From the NCBI GenBank assembly GCA_025765595.1, contig JAIVFH010000004.1:496001-560000 (forward strand): DNA of 64,000 nucleotides, read 5' to 3'. The notes under the pieces are model-generated. The model made no database searches. It was not told the DNA's origin and was given only the letters and a program-made list of their open reading frames with translations. Of the stretch, positions 34,028 through 45,233 are shown piece after piece (position 1 is the stretch's first letter; every line of letters starts with the position of its first letter). A program made the position numbers and the translations under genes. Source of the stretch: Obelidium mucronatum (taxonomy: Eukaryota > Chytridiomycota > Chytridiomycetes > Chytridiales > Chytriomycetaceae).

Positions 34028-34034
34028 TATAAAA
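34028..34034 (+). promoter_or_regulatory. TATA box of glutathione peroxidase
   Basis: TATAAAA lies 53 bp upstream of the start codon at 34087, a plausible spacing for a short fungal 5' UTR. Confidence 0.5.
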
Positions 34035-34086
34035 GATGCGTGCAATTTTGCAATCGTTCAGAATAATACATACGCAAAACCCAAGA

Positions 34087-34668
34087 ATGGCCAGCAGCAG
34101 CTTGTACGACTTGAGCATCGAGAAGATCAACGGAAAGGGCCTTCTCAACTTCTCTGAATTGAGAGGAAAGGTACTACCACTTGCGTTTGCTTAACCATAT
34201 GCGGCCACTGACAAATAACTTAGACGCTCCTTCTCGTCAACGTTGCCTCTCGCTGTGGATTCACCAAGCACTACACTGGACTAGAAGCTTTGAACCAGAA
34301 ATACGCAAGCAAAGGTTGGTTCCTTCGTCATCAAGCCTCATCTGCCATGTTGTTTATTGAACATAATAGGTCTCGTCGTGATTGGGTTTCCAAGCAACCA
34401 ATTCGGAGCTCAAGAACCTGGAACTGAAGAAGAAATTGTTCAATTCTGCTCCCTGAAGTATAACGTGTCGTTCGATCTTACCAAGAAGATCGATGTGAAT
34501 GGCGCAAACACCCACCCAGTGTACGCTCACCTCAAGCAAGCTACTGGTGGTGCTGAAATCGGATGGAACTTTGAGAAGTTTGTTGTTGACAAGAATGGGA
34601 CTATCACCCGCTTCGCAGCCAAAACATCTCCAGAAGATTTGGATCAAGTTATTGCTCAATCCCTGTGA
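34087..34668 (+). CDS. Glutathione peroxidase (Cys type, Gpx3/PHGPx-like)
   Basis: Reduces hydroperoxides using thioredoxin or glutathione. Exons 34087-34170, 34224-34314 and 34370-34668 join in phase to 157 residues, typical of the monomeric fungal form. Catalytic Cys is in LLLVNVASRCGFTKHYTGLE (TGT, not a Sec codon). The Gln is in GFPSNQFGAQEPGTEEEIVQ, and Trp/Asn in EIGWNFEKFVVDKNG. A second Cys (IVQFCSLKYNV) lies where resolving Cys residues are found in thioredoxin-dependent members. There is no presequence, so it is probably cytosolic. Confidence 0.95.
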
Positions 34669-34725
34669 AGACCCAATAAAAAGTCAAAATAATGTATCTG
34701 TTCTCTTCATTTAAATAGTTTATGT

Positions 34726-37592
34726 TCAAGCATTCAGTGTTTGCAACAATTTGAGAAACGTATCCCACTTTGAGACAGTACTTTTGGACAGAAACCTACA
34801 ATTGAACACAAGCTATTAATGGCAAATGATGGTTGTCTTGTCTTCTCCTGAGTCTCACCTTTTGCCGAGCTTTCCCCGTCTCGCTCTTCTTTTCAAAGAA
34901 ACCTTCAATCTTCACAACCAATCCAAGAATATATCGTAACTGATGCCCTTCATCTTTTGATATCTGAAGTAACCTAGAAACTTCTTCCATGACATCGGCT
35001 ACGAAAGAGTCCACAAGCAAGCCCATCGACCTCAAGTACAAATCAGTGGCAAGTAGTGGCTGGATGAATCAGAATCAATCATCAGAGTAAATCACGGCCA
35101 GGGGAGGTTTTCACCTTCCAAACACGACTTAATGCGTTGAGGGCCGATAGAGCTTGCTTGATACACCTTTCCACGTTTTCAAACTTGGCGTCGTCAGTCA
35201 GGTTCGAAAAGCCTTCAGCTTTCGCAAGGAATCCCTTGATGATGTCTCTCTGCTTTCTCTAAATAAATAACGTAGTGTTAAAAATTAACTTTGGGACATA
35301 TTAAGTTTACCAGCTGACTCCTGAAATATCGTTCTCCCAAGTTCCTAAAGAACGGTATCATATCTAAAAAGGTTGCAAATTTGCTGATAGGCAAAGGGAG
35401 TCGATCTTGGTATTGATATCCGAGTGTGAGCAGGTGATGAGCAAAGTATTCACAGTCATTGTAGAAAATAACGGATCGAGTGGGGGAGTTTAAGATTTCG
35501 TCAGCATGTATGATAGGCCGTTACGGCTCTGTATAAGTCAAATATATCCCTGGTGCAATAAAATAACTCGGATGCACTATAGGAAAATGAATGGAGATTA
35601 CAAACGATAAAAACCATGACTAAGTTACCTCTCCGGATCCATCCCCGTCGCTTCTTCGAGAGTTTGATATGCCTGTTCAACAAGAGTTTGCGCCTGAACA
35701 CTGACTTGGCATCGTGGGAGCCTGAAAGAGGCATCATTTACCTCGAGGCCTTGTTTATCCAACAATGCCGTCTTCCCAGTAGCTGTAGATTCCATTGGAA
35801 CTTTTCCACCACCACTTTTGGCTGAATAGAGCGATCGAATCGATCCTGACAAAGATTGAGATTTAAAAAAACAACATCAATTTTACTCGACATACTCACC
35901 CCGTTCAGTTGCATCTTCAACTTCATACGTGTTTTGATCCTCACTCTCAATAATTTTCCGCACATTAATCAAAAGTTTGGACTTCCTCTTTCGCGCATAT
36001 TGAACATTTGCAGTCACCACAAACTCCATCATCTCCATATTGTCCGAAAAGAACAAGCTTTCATCCTTCATACGCCGATCAAATAGCCGAACGGCCTCCA
36101 GATAGTCCCCATACTTACTCATATCGTCTCTATTGTCGGGAATGGAGGGATACATTGAAAATTCAAGAAGTGTGTTGACAAGCATTGGTGAAAGAATGTT
36201 GACAAAGCACTCGTTTTCAGGAGTCCACTGCCCGTCTTTTACCGGACCCAGCAAGCAGTCGCGCAAAAATTTTATAGCATCGAATATCTTTTGATACATT
36301 GCGTTGAAATCTGTTGCTGTTGTTGAGAAACCCCCATTTCTGGTTTTGTTAATGATTTGCTTGCCTTTGAGCGGAGGAGCGCCCACGCCAGATAAAGTTT
36401 TGGTATCTCCAAATTTCATAATTGCTGAAAGCTTGGACTTGGTCATTGAGAATTCTTTGGATGGCGATTCAATAATCTTGGTTACGAAGAGTTTGACAAA
36501 CGACTCAATGAAACTAGTCAGATATTCCGAAAGAAGACCAGCACTATTCATTGACTTGATGAGTGCCATCAAGAACACAGGGCTTTCATGGTATTTTGAA
36601 CTGGACGTCACTAAATAGTTTTCGGTTGTTAAAAAAACGAGCTACCAAAAATTCATCAACAAGGAACTTAACTGATGATTTTAAAGGAAATAGTCAATTC
36701 AGAAATATCATTTTCTCTGGAAAAATAGAACGCAGTCCTGAAAAGCTCGTCGAATTTATATTTCAAGTGACCCTTCTTCACAAGAACTGTTGACTGAATC
36801 CAGTTGTTAGGAGAAGAGTATGGAATCATAAGCCTTCATGAAAGGAGCAATTGTACACACTTTCAAGGCTTTGTAAATTTCCGGAGGGCATCCTTGAGAG
36901 CTTTGAAACTCTCCCAACTCTTCCATCAGCGCTTTCTAAGGTTCCATTCGTTTCAGTAAATGATTTGATATTCAAATTATTCTGCAACTGACCGCATCAG
37001 AAATCGCGGTCGCTGCACCCGAAAGTTCCTTTGTTTCCATCATCATTTCAAATCCGGTGAGTTCCCGATGAATCTATTTTTCATTCGCATGTTGATGTTC
37101 GAAAGTAGTGAATAGCAAATTGGAACCCAGTTAGATGTCCCAGTTTGTTCTCAAGAATAAAAGACGAGCACCTTCTCCAACAGTGACAAAAGCTCTATTT
37201 TCGAATCAAAAAACTGTCTTTGCTCTGGAAGAAACGGTTCCAATCCGCGAGACGAAGCCTATGCCAATTTCGATGATTTTGTGTCAAGGGTACCTCAGGA
37301 TTGGAGCACACCTTTTTGACGGCTGCCAACATATCTTGGACTTGTAATACGTCTTCTCTGAAATCAACAGAAGAACCAGTGAAAGATCCATAGTCTAAAT
37401 AAATACTACAGGGGGTGGATGACATTTAGAGTCCTTCAATGCGTTGGAGCTTGACGAACCTGCAGATTGAAGACATGACGACACCCTGGAACCGGATACA
37501 TATCAACTCGCTTTCAATAAATTTCAAAAACCCACCTCGAGTCGCGCCATCGCCTCTTGTAGGTCCGCAACTGTCACTGAAGGTGTAAGCAT
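34726..37592 (-). CDS. ZW10 (NRZ/Dsl1 tethering complex subunit)
   Basis: ZW10/Dsl1 is the hub of the ER tethering complex for Golgi-derived COPI vesicles; in many eukaryotes it also works in the kinetochore RZZ complex. The start at 37592 gives MLTPSVTVADLQEAMARLE. The N-half is split into many small exons (37592-36650) that I cannot fully join. The C-half is clearer: KIFDAIKFLRDCLLGPVKDG, NILSPMLVNTLLEFSMYPSI, and then the most diagnostic block, CTRDIFDLYRAVTAYHADEI and VIFYNDCEYFAHHLLTLGYQ with FLDMIPFFRNLGERYFRSQL. The end (SVQKYC or TLNA reading near 34726-34800) is uncertain. It is head to head with TMEM138; their start codons are 41 bp apart. Confidence 0.8.
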
Positions 37593-37633
37593 TGATATTC
37601 TTCAATAAATCAAATAAATCACAGTCTGAAAAT

Positions 37634-38421
37634 ATGTCCAAACATCACCAACCAAACACTGGAATATCCAACAACCACTCGCTGCCAATGCTTCGAATGG
37701 CTGCGATACAATTCTTTTTACTGCATGCGGATCTGGCGATAACCATATTTGTAGACGATTTGAGGTACATGATGGGTTGGAGTTCTTGGTTATTGCCACC
37801 AACTTGAAAAACCAACACGATAAAACCAAATAAGACATGTTCGCGTCAACTTTATTTCTGTTTATCTCGTACAATACGTTCTATTGGCTACAAATACTAT
37901 TCTGCTGTTCATCAGATTTACTCACACGTTTCCTTTCCGTGCTGGAATGGTGCGGATAATGATCAAAGACTTTGAAGCTCACCTGTTTGCAATAATATTG
38001 TATCATCTCTCATTCTTTGGTTGTCGAGCCTTGGGAGTGGTGGGTGTTACATTTGTATTCCCTTCCTACCATTTTTTTAAGGAATACATATTTCACAGGT
38101 GAGCATGCTTAAATGTCAGGGACAAATGTGTGATCCGTGGAGCTTAATGTACAGGGGGCTATATGTTTTTTATCGATTAGGTGAGTCTAGGTTGTTGGTT
38201 TTAACAGAAGTCTAATTGGCATTTAACATTGGAATTTGTAGCCGCAATACCACAATATTACGCGTTTAAACTCGCTATTACCAAGCTTTGCGAAGCAAAG
38301 TATGTGATAAAATTCTCCATTTATGTTTTTCATTATTTTCTCATGTGTTTTTTCCAGATACTACAAAGATTCAATGTGGTTGAGACAAAAAATGAGGCGA
38401 GGTGGAGGAGTTGGAGTGTGA
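37634..38421 (+). CDS. TMEM138: TMEM138 homologue (ciliary membrane protein)
   Basis: TMEM138 is a four-pass membrane protein needed for cilium assembly; in humans its loss causes Joubert syndrome. Five exons (37634-37764, 37835-38098, 38155-38180, 38242-38299, 38358-38421) join in phase to 180 residues against about 162 in animals. The landmarks are IQFFLLHADLAITIF in helix 1, FPFRAGMVRIMIKDFEAHLF between helices 2 and 3, and the C-terminal YYKDSMWLRQKM, equivalent to the animal FYQDSLWLRKEF. Dikarya have no cilia, so this gene points to a flagellated fungus. It shares a 41-bp start-to-start region with ZW10. Confidence 0.9.
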
Positions 38422-38474
38422 AAGGGCTATTTCTTTTTACTTATTTATTTGAATAGAAATCTTTATCAGGGGAT

Positions 38475-38478
<4 letters not shown>

Positions 38479-38523
<45 letters not shown>

Positions 38524-38540
38524 GCGTGTGCGTGTGTGTT
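38479..38540. repeat. (TG)n microsatellite
   Basis: Twenty perfect TG units (38479-38518) followed by an imperfect TG/CG tail to 38540. It lies between the 3' ends of convergent TMEM138 and the SAXO4-like gene. Confidence 0.97.
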
Positions 38541-38544
38541 GCTT

Positions 38545-40549
38545 TTAGAAGATTGGATCTCCATGGGTTGTGAAGTGGTCCTTGTCTCCAAACACAATTG
38601 AGGATACACTGCGTCCTTTAACTTCTTGTGGTTGAGTCACATCAAGGAGACCGTCTCTCATGTTAAAGAAAGATTTTGTCGTTGTTTCATAGGCCGTTTC
38701 GGTGCTCACGTGAGATTGGAGAGGAAACAACAAAGTGGTGTGAACTGTCTGATATCACAAAAAAAAAAATGAGACAGGCACTTGTGGAGGGACAAAAAAA
38801 CGACATATATGGTAGAAAAGTACCTTTGGCTCGAAGGCACGAGCAATCTCTCTTTCCCTCGGCGCCTTGTACACAACACTATTAGTTGTCTTGTTTTCGG
38901 ACATTTGATATTCCGCATTTGCCGCCTTCAGAATCCCTAGTCCCGAACCATTTTTGCATTTTTCAACATTTTTGAATCTTCTCCCGTGATTGACAAAGGC
39001 TGCCGCAGCCGTTGAAACACAGAAATCCTCTCCTGGTCCAACCCCATCACCCAACGAGAATCCAGTTCGTGTGATGTTCGCTCCTGGGATTGGAAAAGTG
39101 GGCATTTTTACTTTATATGCTGGGTAGGAATTTGAAGTAACGGTGCAGAGGTCCTTTGACGGGAACTTTGATTCATCGCCAGTTGGGATGCTGGATCCGT
39201 ACATCATTTCGCTGTTGACGGAGGATACCACTGGAGCACCCATAGCCAGTCTGTATTTATCATTCTTGACTGAAGCCATATCGTTGGAGGCGCAGGATAT
39301 ATACTGGCAGGCTCGGTTATCAGGTTGCAAGGCACTTGTCATTCCAGTTTTGATTCCATCCACATTATCCTTTTCCACGAGAAAGTTTTTGGTCCATTTC
39401 ATATGCGAATCAGGCTCAGTGTCGTCTGGGACAAGTTCGTGCGTGGTAAAGTCGCGTTGAGTAACAGACAACTTTTTCTTCTCGTTCGCAATAAAGTTTG
39501 TCTTTGGCTCTTCAAAGTGTTGACCAAAGGCGATATTAGAACGACCTCTTTGTTGCCCCTTTATCAACGAAATGCTTCGATCAGAGAATCCAGATGCAGA
39601 AGGGTGTTTGGTAAATGGATTGACTTGTTGTTTGGAATACAGTCTTTTCTCCGGATTTTCCCAATAATGCCTCGTTGGTTCGTTTAGTGTGAAACCCTCT
39701 GTCTCGTTCATTGCCAATGGATTGGACATTGTGTGGGATGAATGATGTTGTGCTTTCAGTTGCGTATGAGTTTTGCTTGTCGCGGTCTCCTTGGGGGATG
39801 TGGGTTGCTTCACGAGGCTTCAAATCAAATCGGATGAGTGGTGCAACGTTTGTAGGGGCAATATATGCGTCTGTGTTTGTTGATGTGAAGTTTGCAAAGT
39901 GTCTTGTGTCGAAGGGAATATCCTCTCTTTGAAACAGGCGGAAAATTAATAAACACTAAGAGCCACAAAAACAAAAAGAAAAAAAAAACAACTAATTCAA
40001 TCTTTTTTACCTTGTGGCTGTTCCAACATGGGCAGAACTCATCATGAGCTCTTTTTTGGATTGCCAACTGTCTAGCTCACGTGCTCGTTCTTCCTTCATT
40101 TTGTCTTTCGCGGGATTATTGCTTTCCTTGATCAGATCATTTGAGTATAACACGTAGTCATCAGTTGCTACACTTCGCAATCTCTCAGGCTGGTGCTTCA
40201 TATTGTCTCCGAAAACTACGTTCACCTTGGAGATACGATGGAGTTAAAACTTCACGCGATCATCAAACATGGAAACGTTTCAAACCTTGGTCTTTGCCGA
40301 CGGAGGTCCTAAAGGCCGACCAGCTGGAACTTCACTCTCAACGCACTTTTGCGCTAAATCAGTGTGTCGTGGGTAGTGGTCTTTCATTGTTGTTGCATAT
40401 TGCGAAAACGCGTCATCACCCATCACAATATCTGTCTGAAGGCCCTGTTTCGCGTGAGGAACGCTTATTTGCTTTGACCATGGATCTACACCCTTATATG
40501 GGTTGTAGATTGCCAGGTAGAGTTCACTGTTGGCATTCTTGCGGCCCAT
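38545..40549 (-). CDS. SAXO4/PPP1R32-like axonemal protein
   Basis: The start at 40549 gives MGRKNANSELYLAIYNPYKG. The body lacks globular features and repeats short motifs of the stabilizer-of-axonemal-microtubules type: ETEGFTLNEPTRHYWENPE is the counterpart of PTGFSLNNP in animal PPP1R32/SAXO4, with NITRTGFSLGDGVG and FTSTNTDAYIAPT as further units. The last exon (about 38725-38545) ends DKDHFTTHGDPIF. The frame changes once near 39720, where the reading passes from HNVQSIGNE to NETEGFTLNE. Proteins of this class bind the microtubule lumen or surface in cilia. Lying next to TMEM138, it forms a small flagellar neighbourhood. Confidence 0.65.
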
Positions 40550-40711
40550 TTTTCCTCTTAAAAATAATAAATAAACTGCTAGGTTGCTTTTCAACGTGCG
40601 GAGTCTGCGGACATCGATCGCAAGGACAGTTGAGTGGTGATGCTGGATGCTGTATTTATTAATATGGTTTGAATCATTCTTTTCTTTGCTTCGCCACACG
40701 TGTGCTTAAAC

Positions 40712-41994
40712 ATGGCTGGAGCAAGTTACCTCTCGATGAAAACAAACATGGAACTAAACAACTACCCGTGGCCATCGATCGACCAGCTTCCAATATCGAT
40801 AGTTGAATCGATTAATCGACGTGTCAAAGTGCATCAACAAGCAGCAGAAGGCAATGAGACTTCTATAAGCCGATCAAGACACTCTCAAGGCCAAGATCTC
40901 ATCTATTATTGAAGACGCTTTAGTAATTGCTTGCGAGAAAATTGATGGAACCAATGTCGGAGTTGATTTGACTGGAGCCTTGTTTGGGCGGCGGACTATC
41001 ATTGAACCAACAGCCACGAGCTATCAGAAAACCCCGCTTTCTCTCCTTGGAACGGCGCAAACTGACATTCAAAAGTTGTTTGCGAGACTAGTGTCTGAAG
41101 GCTGCTGGGGAATCTTTGCCCAAGCCAGAAGTGTTTCGGTTGTACGGTGAATTCCCTTGCAACCCGCATTATTACCGCTATACGGAATCGGGTCTTGGTG
41201 CTGCATGGCAGTGCTTCGGTGCTCTTTTATATTTTAGTTCCTTTGATGAGGAGAAACGGTGGCGTGAGTACCTTGCTACCGCTGGATTCTGGATCAAGTC
41301 TGGCCGCCGTGCAGGGGAAGAAGAATGCCGACGAAGACCAGCGTCACAATATCACCATGATTGCATGTCCAAAATTCTTTGAGTTATTGGATCAAGTTGG
41401 TATTCCACATCCACCAGTTGTTTTCAACGGCCGTCTGCAAGACTTGGTCAAAGAAAAAGCTGAATGGATGTCATCTCATTTGGGCGAAGGTCTCGTTCTT
41501 TCCATCAAATACGAAGCTGCAGGAGAATTCCAAGAGTCTATAACTGCCAAGAAATGGAAGCAGTCACACGAACCTCAAGAATCAGGGGTGGGGAAGCTAG
41601 GAGGGGATACTCATGGATCCAAGCTACAACCATCTCTTGTCCGAATCAATGACAGAGTTCTTGAGCACACTTTTGGCTGTTGCAACACATCGTGGAAGCA
41701 GTCATGAAGAAGCCGGCAACCGTCAAAGAACCAAAGGTAGTCAAGCCTATGCCCAATTTGGATGTTTACAACGATGTGATCAAATCAGCAGCGTCCAAGT
41801 ACGATGATTACACCGAGTACTTCAGAACTGGACGGAAGGATGACTACGTTCGTTCCCTGATGCAGGAAGTTGCGGCTGACTACGCCTCGTATGCCGACGG
41901 GGCCGCGTATTCGGCGAGCGATGCGTCGAGAGCAGTCAATGTGTATGTAGGAACGCGGTACGGGGCGTGGAAGAAAGCTGAAACTGCACAGTAG
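40712..41994 (+). CDS. ATP-dependent RNA-ligase-fold nucleotidyltransferase
   Basis: The ordered covalent nucleotidyltransferase motifs of the RNA/DNA ligase superfamily are visible: motif I VIACEKIDGTNVGVDLTG (Lys is the AMP acceptor), a motif Ia-like LFGRR, motif III VFRLYGEFPCN, motif IV GEGLVLSIKYE and motif V TAKKWKQSHEP. The C-terminal portion (KYDDYTEYFRTGRKDDYVRS to the stop at 41994) is helical. The set fits the RNA_ligase (T4 Rnl2-like) family better than mRNA capping enzymes or DNA ligases, though this is inference. It is not the fungal tRNA ligase Trl1, whose kinase and phosphodiesterase domains are absent. The frame changes near 40885, 41105, 41310 and 41685; each break lies between motifs, and no motif is lost. 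Confidence 0.7.
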
Positions 41995-42033
41995 TAAAAC
42001 TTTTGTTTTTTTCCAAATCAACACCACCTGCAA

Positions 42034-44102
42034 ATGGGACTCGCCCGCTCGCCCGATGCCGATGCCGATCTGCCGCCGAAGAAGCGGCGCAGCGACGCCG
42101 CCGCCGCCGACGCCGGTGGCGCCAAGCGGGCGTGCCCCCTGCCCGGCGGGGAGCGGCTCAACCAGCTCAACCAGCTGGGCGCGCTGCTGGCGAAGCCGCG
42201 CTGGACGCCCGGCGACGAGGCGTTCCTGGCCGAGCACAGCCACGCGCTCGAGAACCTGGTTTCGGCGAATGCGGAGTGCGTGGTGCCCGTGCTGAAGACG
42301 CTCGTGGCGGCCTTCAGATCGGGTACGTGGCCGTGTGCCCCCTCTAGTCTGCCAGTAGTAACCCAACACCCCTCGCAGTTCAAGTCAAAGGAACGTCGCC
42401 TGCCCTCGTATCTGTCAGATTCGACTATATCCACTCGATTCTGAAAGCAATCCTACATCTCATCCCTTCAGCCCCGTCACTGTTGACACATATTATTGCC
42501 GAGAACTTTCCCCACAAGAGCGAGGGCGTCGAAGAGAACATGTGGTACCTGAAAAATACCATGCGGATAGTGACTTATGCACCCGTTCTGCAAAATTGTG
42601 TTTGGCTGCTAGCTATTGACAAGATTGTGCAAATCGATGTGAGTGAAAAAATCAAGTTTCCTTGTTTGATTCTGTCGTTTCTCACCGCCATTAATTGTTG
42701 CAACAGGTTGAAATTCAAACATCCTTGGATGATTTGGATGAGGAGGAATATGATTCGGTTTTGCAACATTGCTTTGATTTTGATGGGGCAGATTTAGATT
42801 CTCCTGACTTGCTCGCGTCTCCAAACACTTTTGTTGGTGCTGGGAAAGCGGCAAGTTTAGGCAGCAATAATAATGTCGATATTGACGTTGATTTTGAGCT
42901 TTCCATGGATGCTCTCTATGACAGTGATCGTGAAAGCGACGCTGGATCATCTACTTCTTCAGAGTCAGACTCTGAAGATGAAGAAGACAGTGATGATGAA
43001 GATGGTGGCCCACCACCCCTGATCATTTCCGATTTTCGGGAAATGGCTGGGAAGTTGGATTCCTTGCTTCAGTACCTGATGCATCAGATTTCAGCGGTCC
43101 ATGAAACTGCTTCTTCAACCAAAGATGAACTGTTTCTGGAGAGTTTTTTCCAAATGCTGCTTTTGGGCTTCGAACGTACTGTTTTACCGACCCACAAGTG
43201 TCGATATGCGCAGTTTTTGTTCTTCAAGGCATGCTCTTTAAGCCCCAAGTGGTGCGAAGCTTTCCTCGTGTTCTTGGCGCAAAAATCATTCGACGCTGGG
43301 ACTCCATCAATCATCCGCGTTGCTGCCATCTCCTACCTCAGCTCTTTCATTTCTCGAGCAGCTTTCCTGGATACACCATCTCTCTTGCAATGCCTCCGAT
43401 TGCTAACAGCATGGGCTCTCCAATACGTGGAAGCCAACGAAACCGCCAAAACATACCCAGACTTGAAAAAAGACCACGTGTTTTACTCAGTCGTTCAAGC
43501 GATCCTCTACATATTCTGTTTCCGATGGCAAGAAATTGTTGGTGCAACTCAAGGGCAACTGCACGGTCAACTACCTGTTGAAATGACTGGATTCCAAAAG
43601 ATTGTCATGTCTAAATTTGCGCCTCTTCAGATTTGTGCACGGTCGATTGTGACGGAGTTTGCAAGAATCACACACAAGTTGGATATTTTGTATTGCTACA
43701 ATTTGATGAACAAGAAGTCTTCTGCTTCAGCGGCAACGGCACCAGCCACATCAACAAAACCATCCGCTACTGCCACTACTTCTACTGCATCGATTTCAGA
43801 TTCTGTCAGCAAAGATGAACCACCCCAAGAGCAGTGCTACTTTATCACAACTGAAACGCTGGATGCATTCTTTCCTTTTGATCCTTGTAACCTTCCAATG
43901 TCAAGAAAAGCAATCCAGGCGTTTTATGCCGAATGGAAAGAGGAAATGCGAAGACAATGAGTTGCATCAACCAGGGAGTGATTTGCATGCACAGAGGTTG
44001 CTTTCCCAGATTGGTTCGTTTGGGTCGGATATTTCAGACGCGTTATCAGCCAGCTTGGATCATATTTTAAGTTTCGCTTCTCCACCACGGGGGATTTATT
44101 GA
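42034..44102 (+). CDS. RRN3: RRN3/TIF-IA, RNA polymerase I initiation factor
   Basis: Rrn3 bridges Pol I to the rDNA promoter. Exon 1 (42034-42323) is GC-rich and ends LVSANAECVVPVLKTLVAAF. The next blocks read HSILKAILHLIPSAPSLL, ENMWYLKNTMRIVTYAPVLQ and DKIVQID. After an intron near 42640-42706 the long exon carries an acidic Ser/Asp/Glu loop (42930-43010), then MAGKLDSLLQYLMHQI, FLFFKACSLSPKWCEAFL, IIRVAAISYLSSFISRAAFL and LDAFFPFDPCNLPMSRKAIQ. All are in family order. The main frame stops at 43960, but a one-base shift there opens DNELHQPGSDLHAQRLLSQI down to 44102, which probably is the true C-terminus. Confidence 0.9.
42046..42325 (+). other. GC-rich island 4 (first exon of RRN3)
   Basis: CpG-rich from the start codon to the first splice donor (GTACGTGG at 42324); ordinary composition before and after. 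Confidence 0.75.
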
Positions 44103-44367
44103 TTCTCTCTAGGGCGGGGGGGTGTTCTTTTTAGATTGCTGGTTTCTTTTATTTTTGTAATTTTTTTTTTTTTTGGTATCTTTTTTTTTTTTTCGGAACC
44201 AGATCTGTTCCAATTTTACTATTTACTAGTTTTTTTGTTTGATTTTGCGCATTTATTAAGTATACCAGTATACTAATTAAAGTTATTATTGGTTGTATAA
44301 GATTATCGTTTCTATTTATTTGTTTTTTGATGCAACTCTCTTTTCTTCTTTTTCAAAAAACTCAAAA

Positions 44368-45081
44368 ATGCAAGGAGGAGTTGAGTCTTCAGCGTCCCAA
44401 TGACCCTCTGACGTATCTAACCAAGCAACTTCCTTTTCTGCTGAATCTGTAGAGCGTTATATTCACGGATATTTTCGAAGTGGGTGACATCAACAAGGGC
44501 GGTAAAAAGTTTGACCGAGGTGAGGTTCATTTGTTCGGGGCTTCCTTTTACACCACCGCCGGAAAAGGCACTTTTCTTGTTGTCAGAGACTGAATCTCTG
44601 TGTGTGGAGGGTCTTTTTTTTTCCGTTAATCTTGTTCTAATCCACAAACACACATCGCACACACACATACGCACACAAACTTATGGCTCTTACAGTATCA
44701 CGTCTCAATGCAACATCCGAAGCCGCCGACACTGAAATCATCCTCGACATCAACACTGAAATCTATCCCATGTCCATCAGCGATAAATTCACACTCAGCC
44801 TAGCCACGAGTTTAAGTCTAGACGCAACAGCAGCCAACGCATCATCAGCAGTTTCTGGAGGCAAAAAAGAGTCATGGCGCGATACCAGTAACCAAAAGTC
44901 GCTTGCAGATGATTACGAATATGTAATGTTTGGGAAAGTGTACAAGTATGATGAAACGGGTGGGAAGAATAAGGCGAGTGTGTATGTGAGTTTTGGGGGG
45001 TTGTTGTTGTTGATTAGTGGGGAGCCGGTGGATGTTCTTGTGGGGCAGGAGTTGTATTTGTTGATGAGAAAGAATACATGA
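44368..45081 (+). CDS. RPB8: RPB8/RPABC3, shared subunit of RNA polymerases I, II and III
   Basis: Rpb8 is a small OB-fold-like subunit common to the three nuclear RNA polymerases. The best model has a 12-nt first exon (44368-44379, MQGG), then 44453-44519 giving IFTDIFEVGDINKGGKKFDR, then 44696-45081 starting VSRLNATSEAADTEIILDIN. The phases agree and the product has 154 residues, near the usual 146-150. C-terminal landmarks are YEYVMFGKVYKYDE, VYVSFGGLLLLISG and LYLLMRK. A Ser/Ala/Lys loop (ATAANASSAVSGGKKESW) fills the variable region. The tiny first exon is inferred from the need for an ATG and from the acceptor CTGTAG at 44452. Confidence 0.9.
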
Positions 45082-45233
45082 ACGGTTTTATTTTTTTTTT
45101 ATTATGTTTTTGGTATACAGCTATTTGTTTCTGAACGTTTGTATGTATGAAATCTGGATTAGGTACACATTCAAGTGAGTCCGAAAAACTAGAACTATTT
45201 ATAAAATTAGACACAACTAATTAACTAACAGAA

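Noticed and set aside
34087..34668. Selenocysteine in glutathione peroxidase
   Set aside because: The active-site codon is TGT (Cys), with no in-frame TGA.
38479..38540. TG repeat as a telomere-like or recombination element
   Set aside because: Simple dinucleotide microsatellite between two convergent 3' ends; no wider repeat structure.
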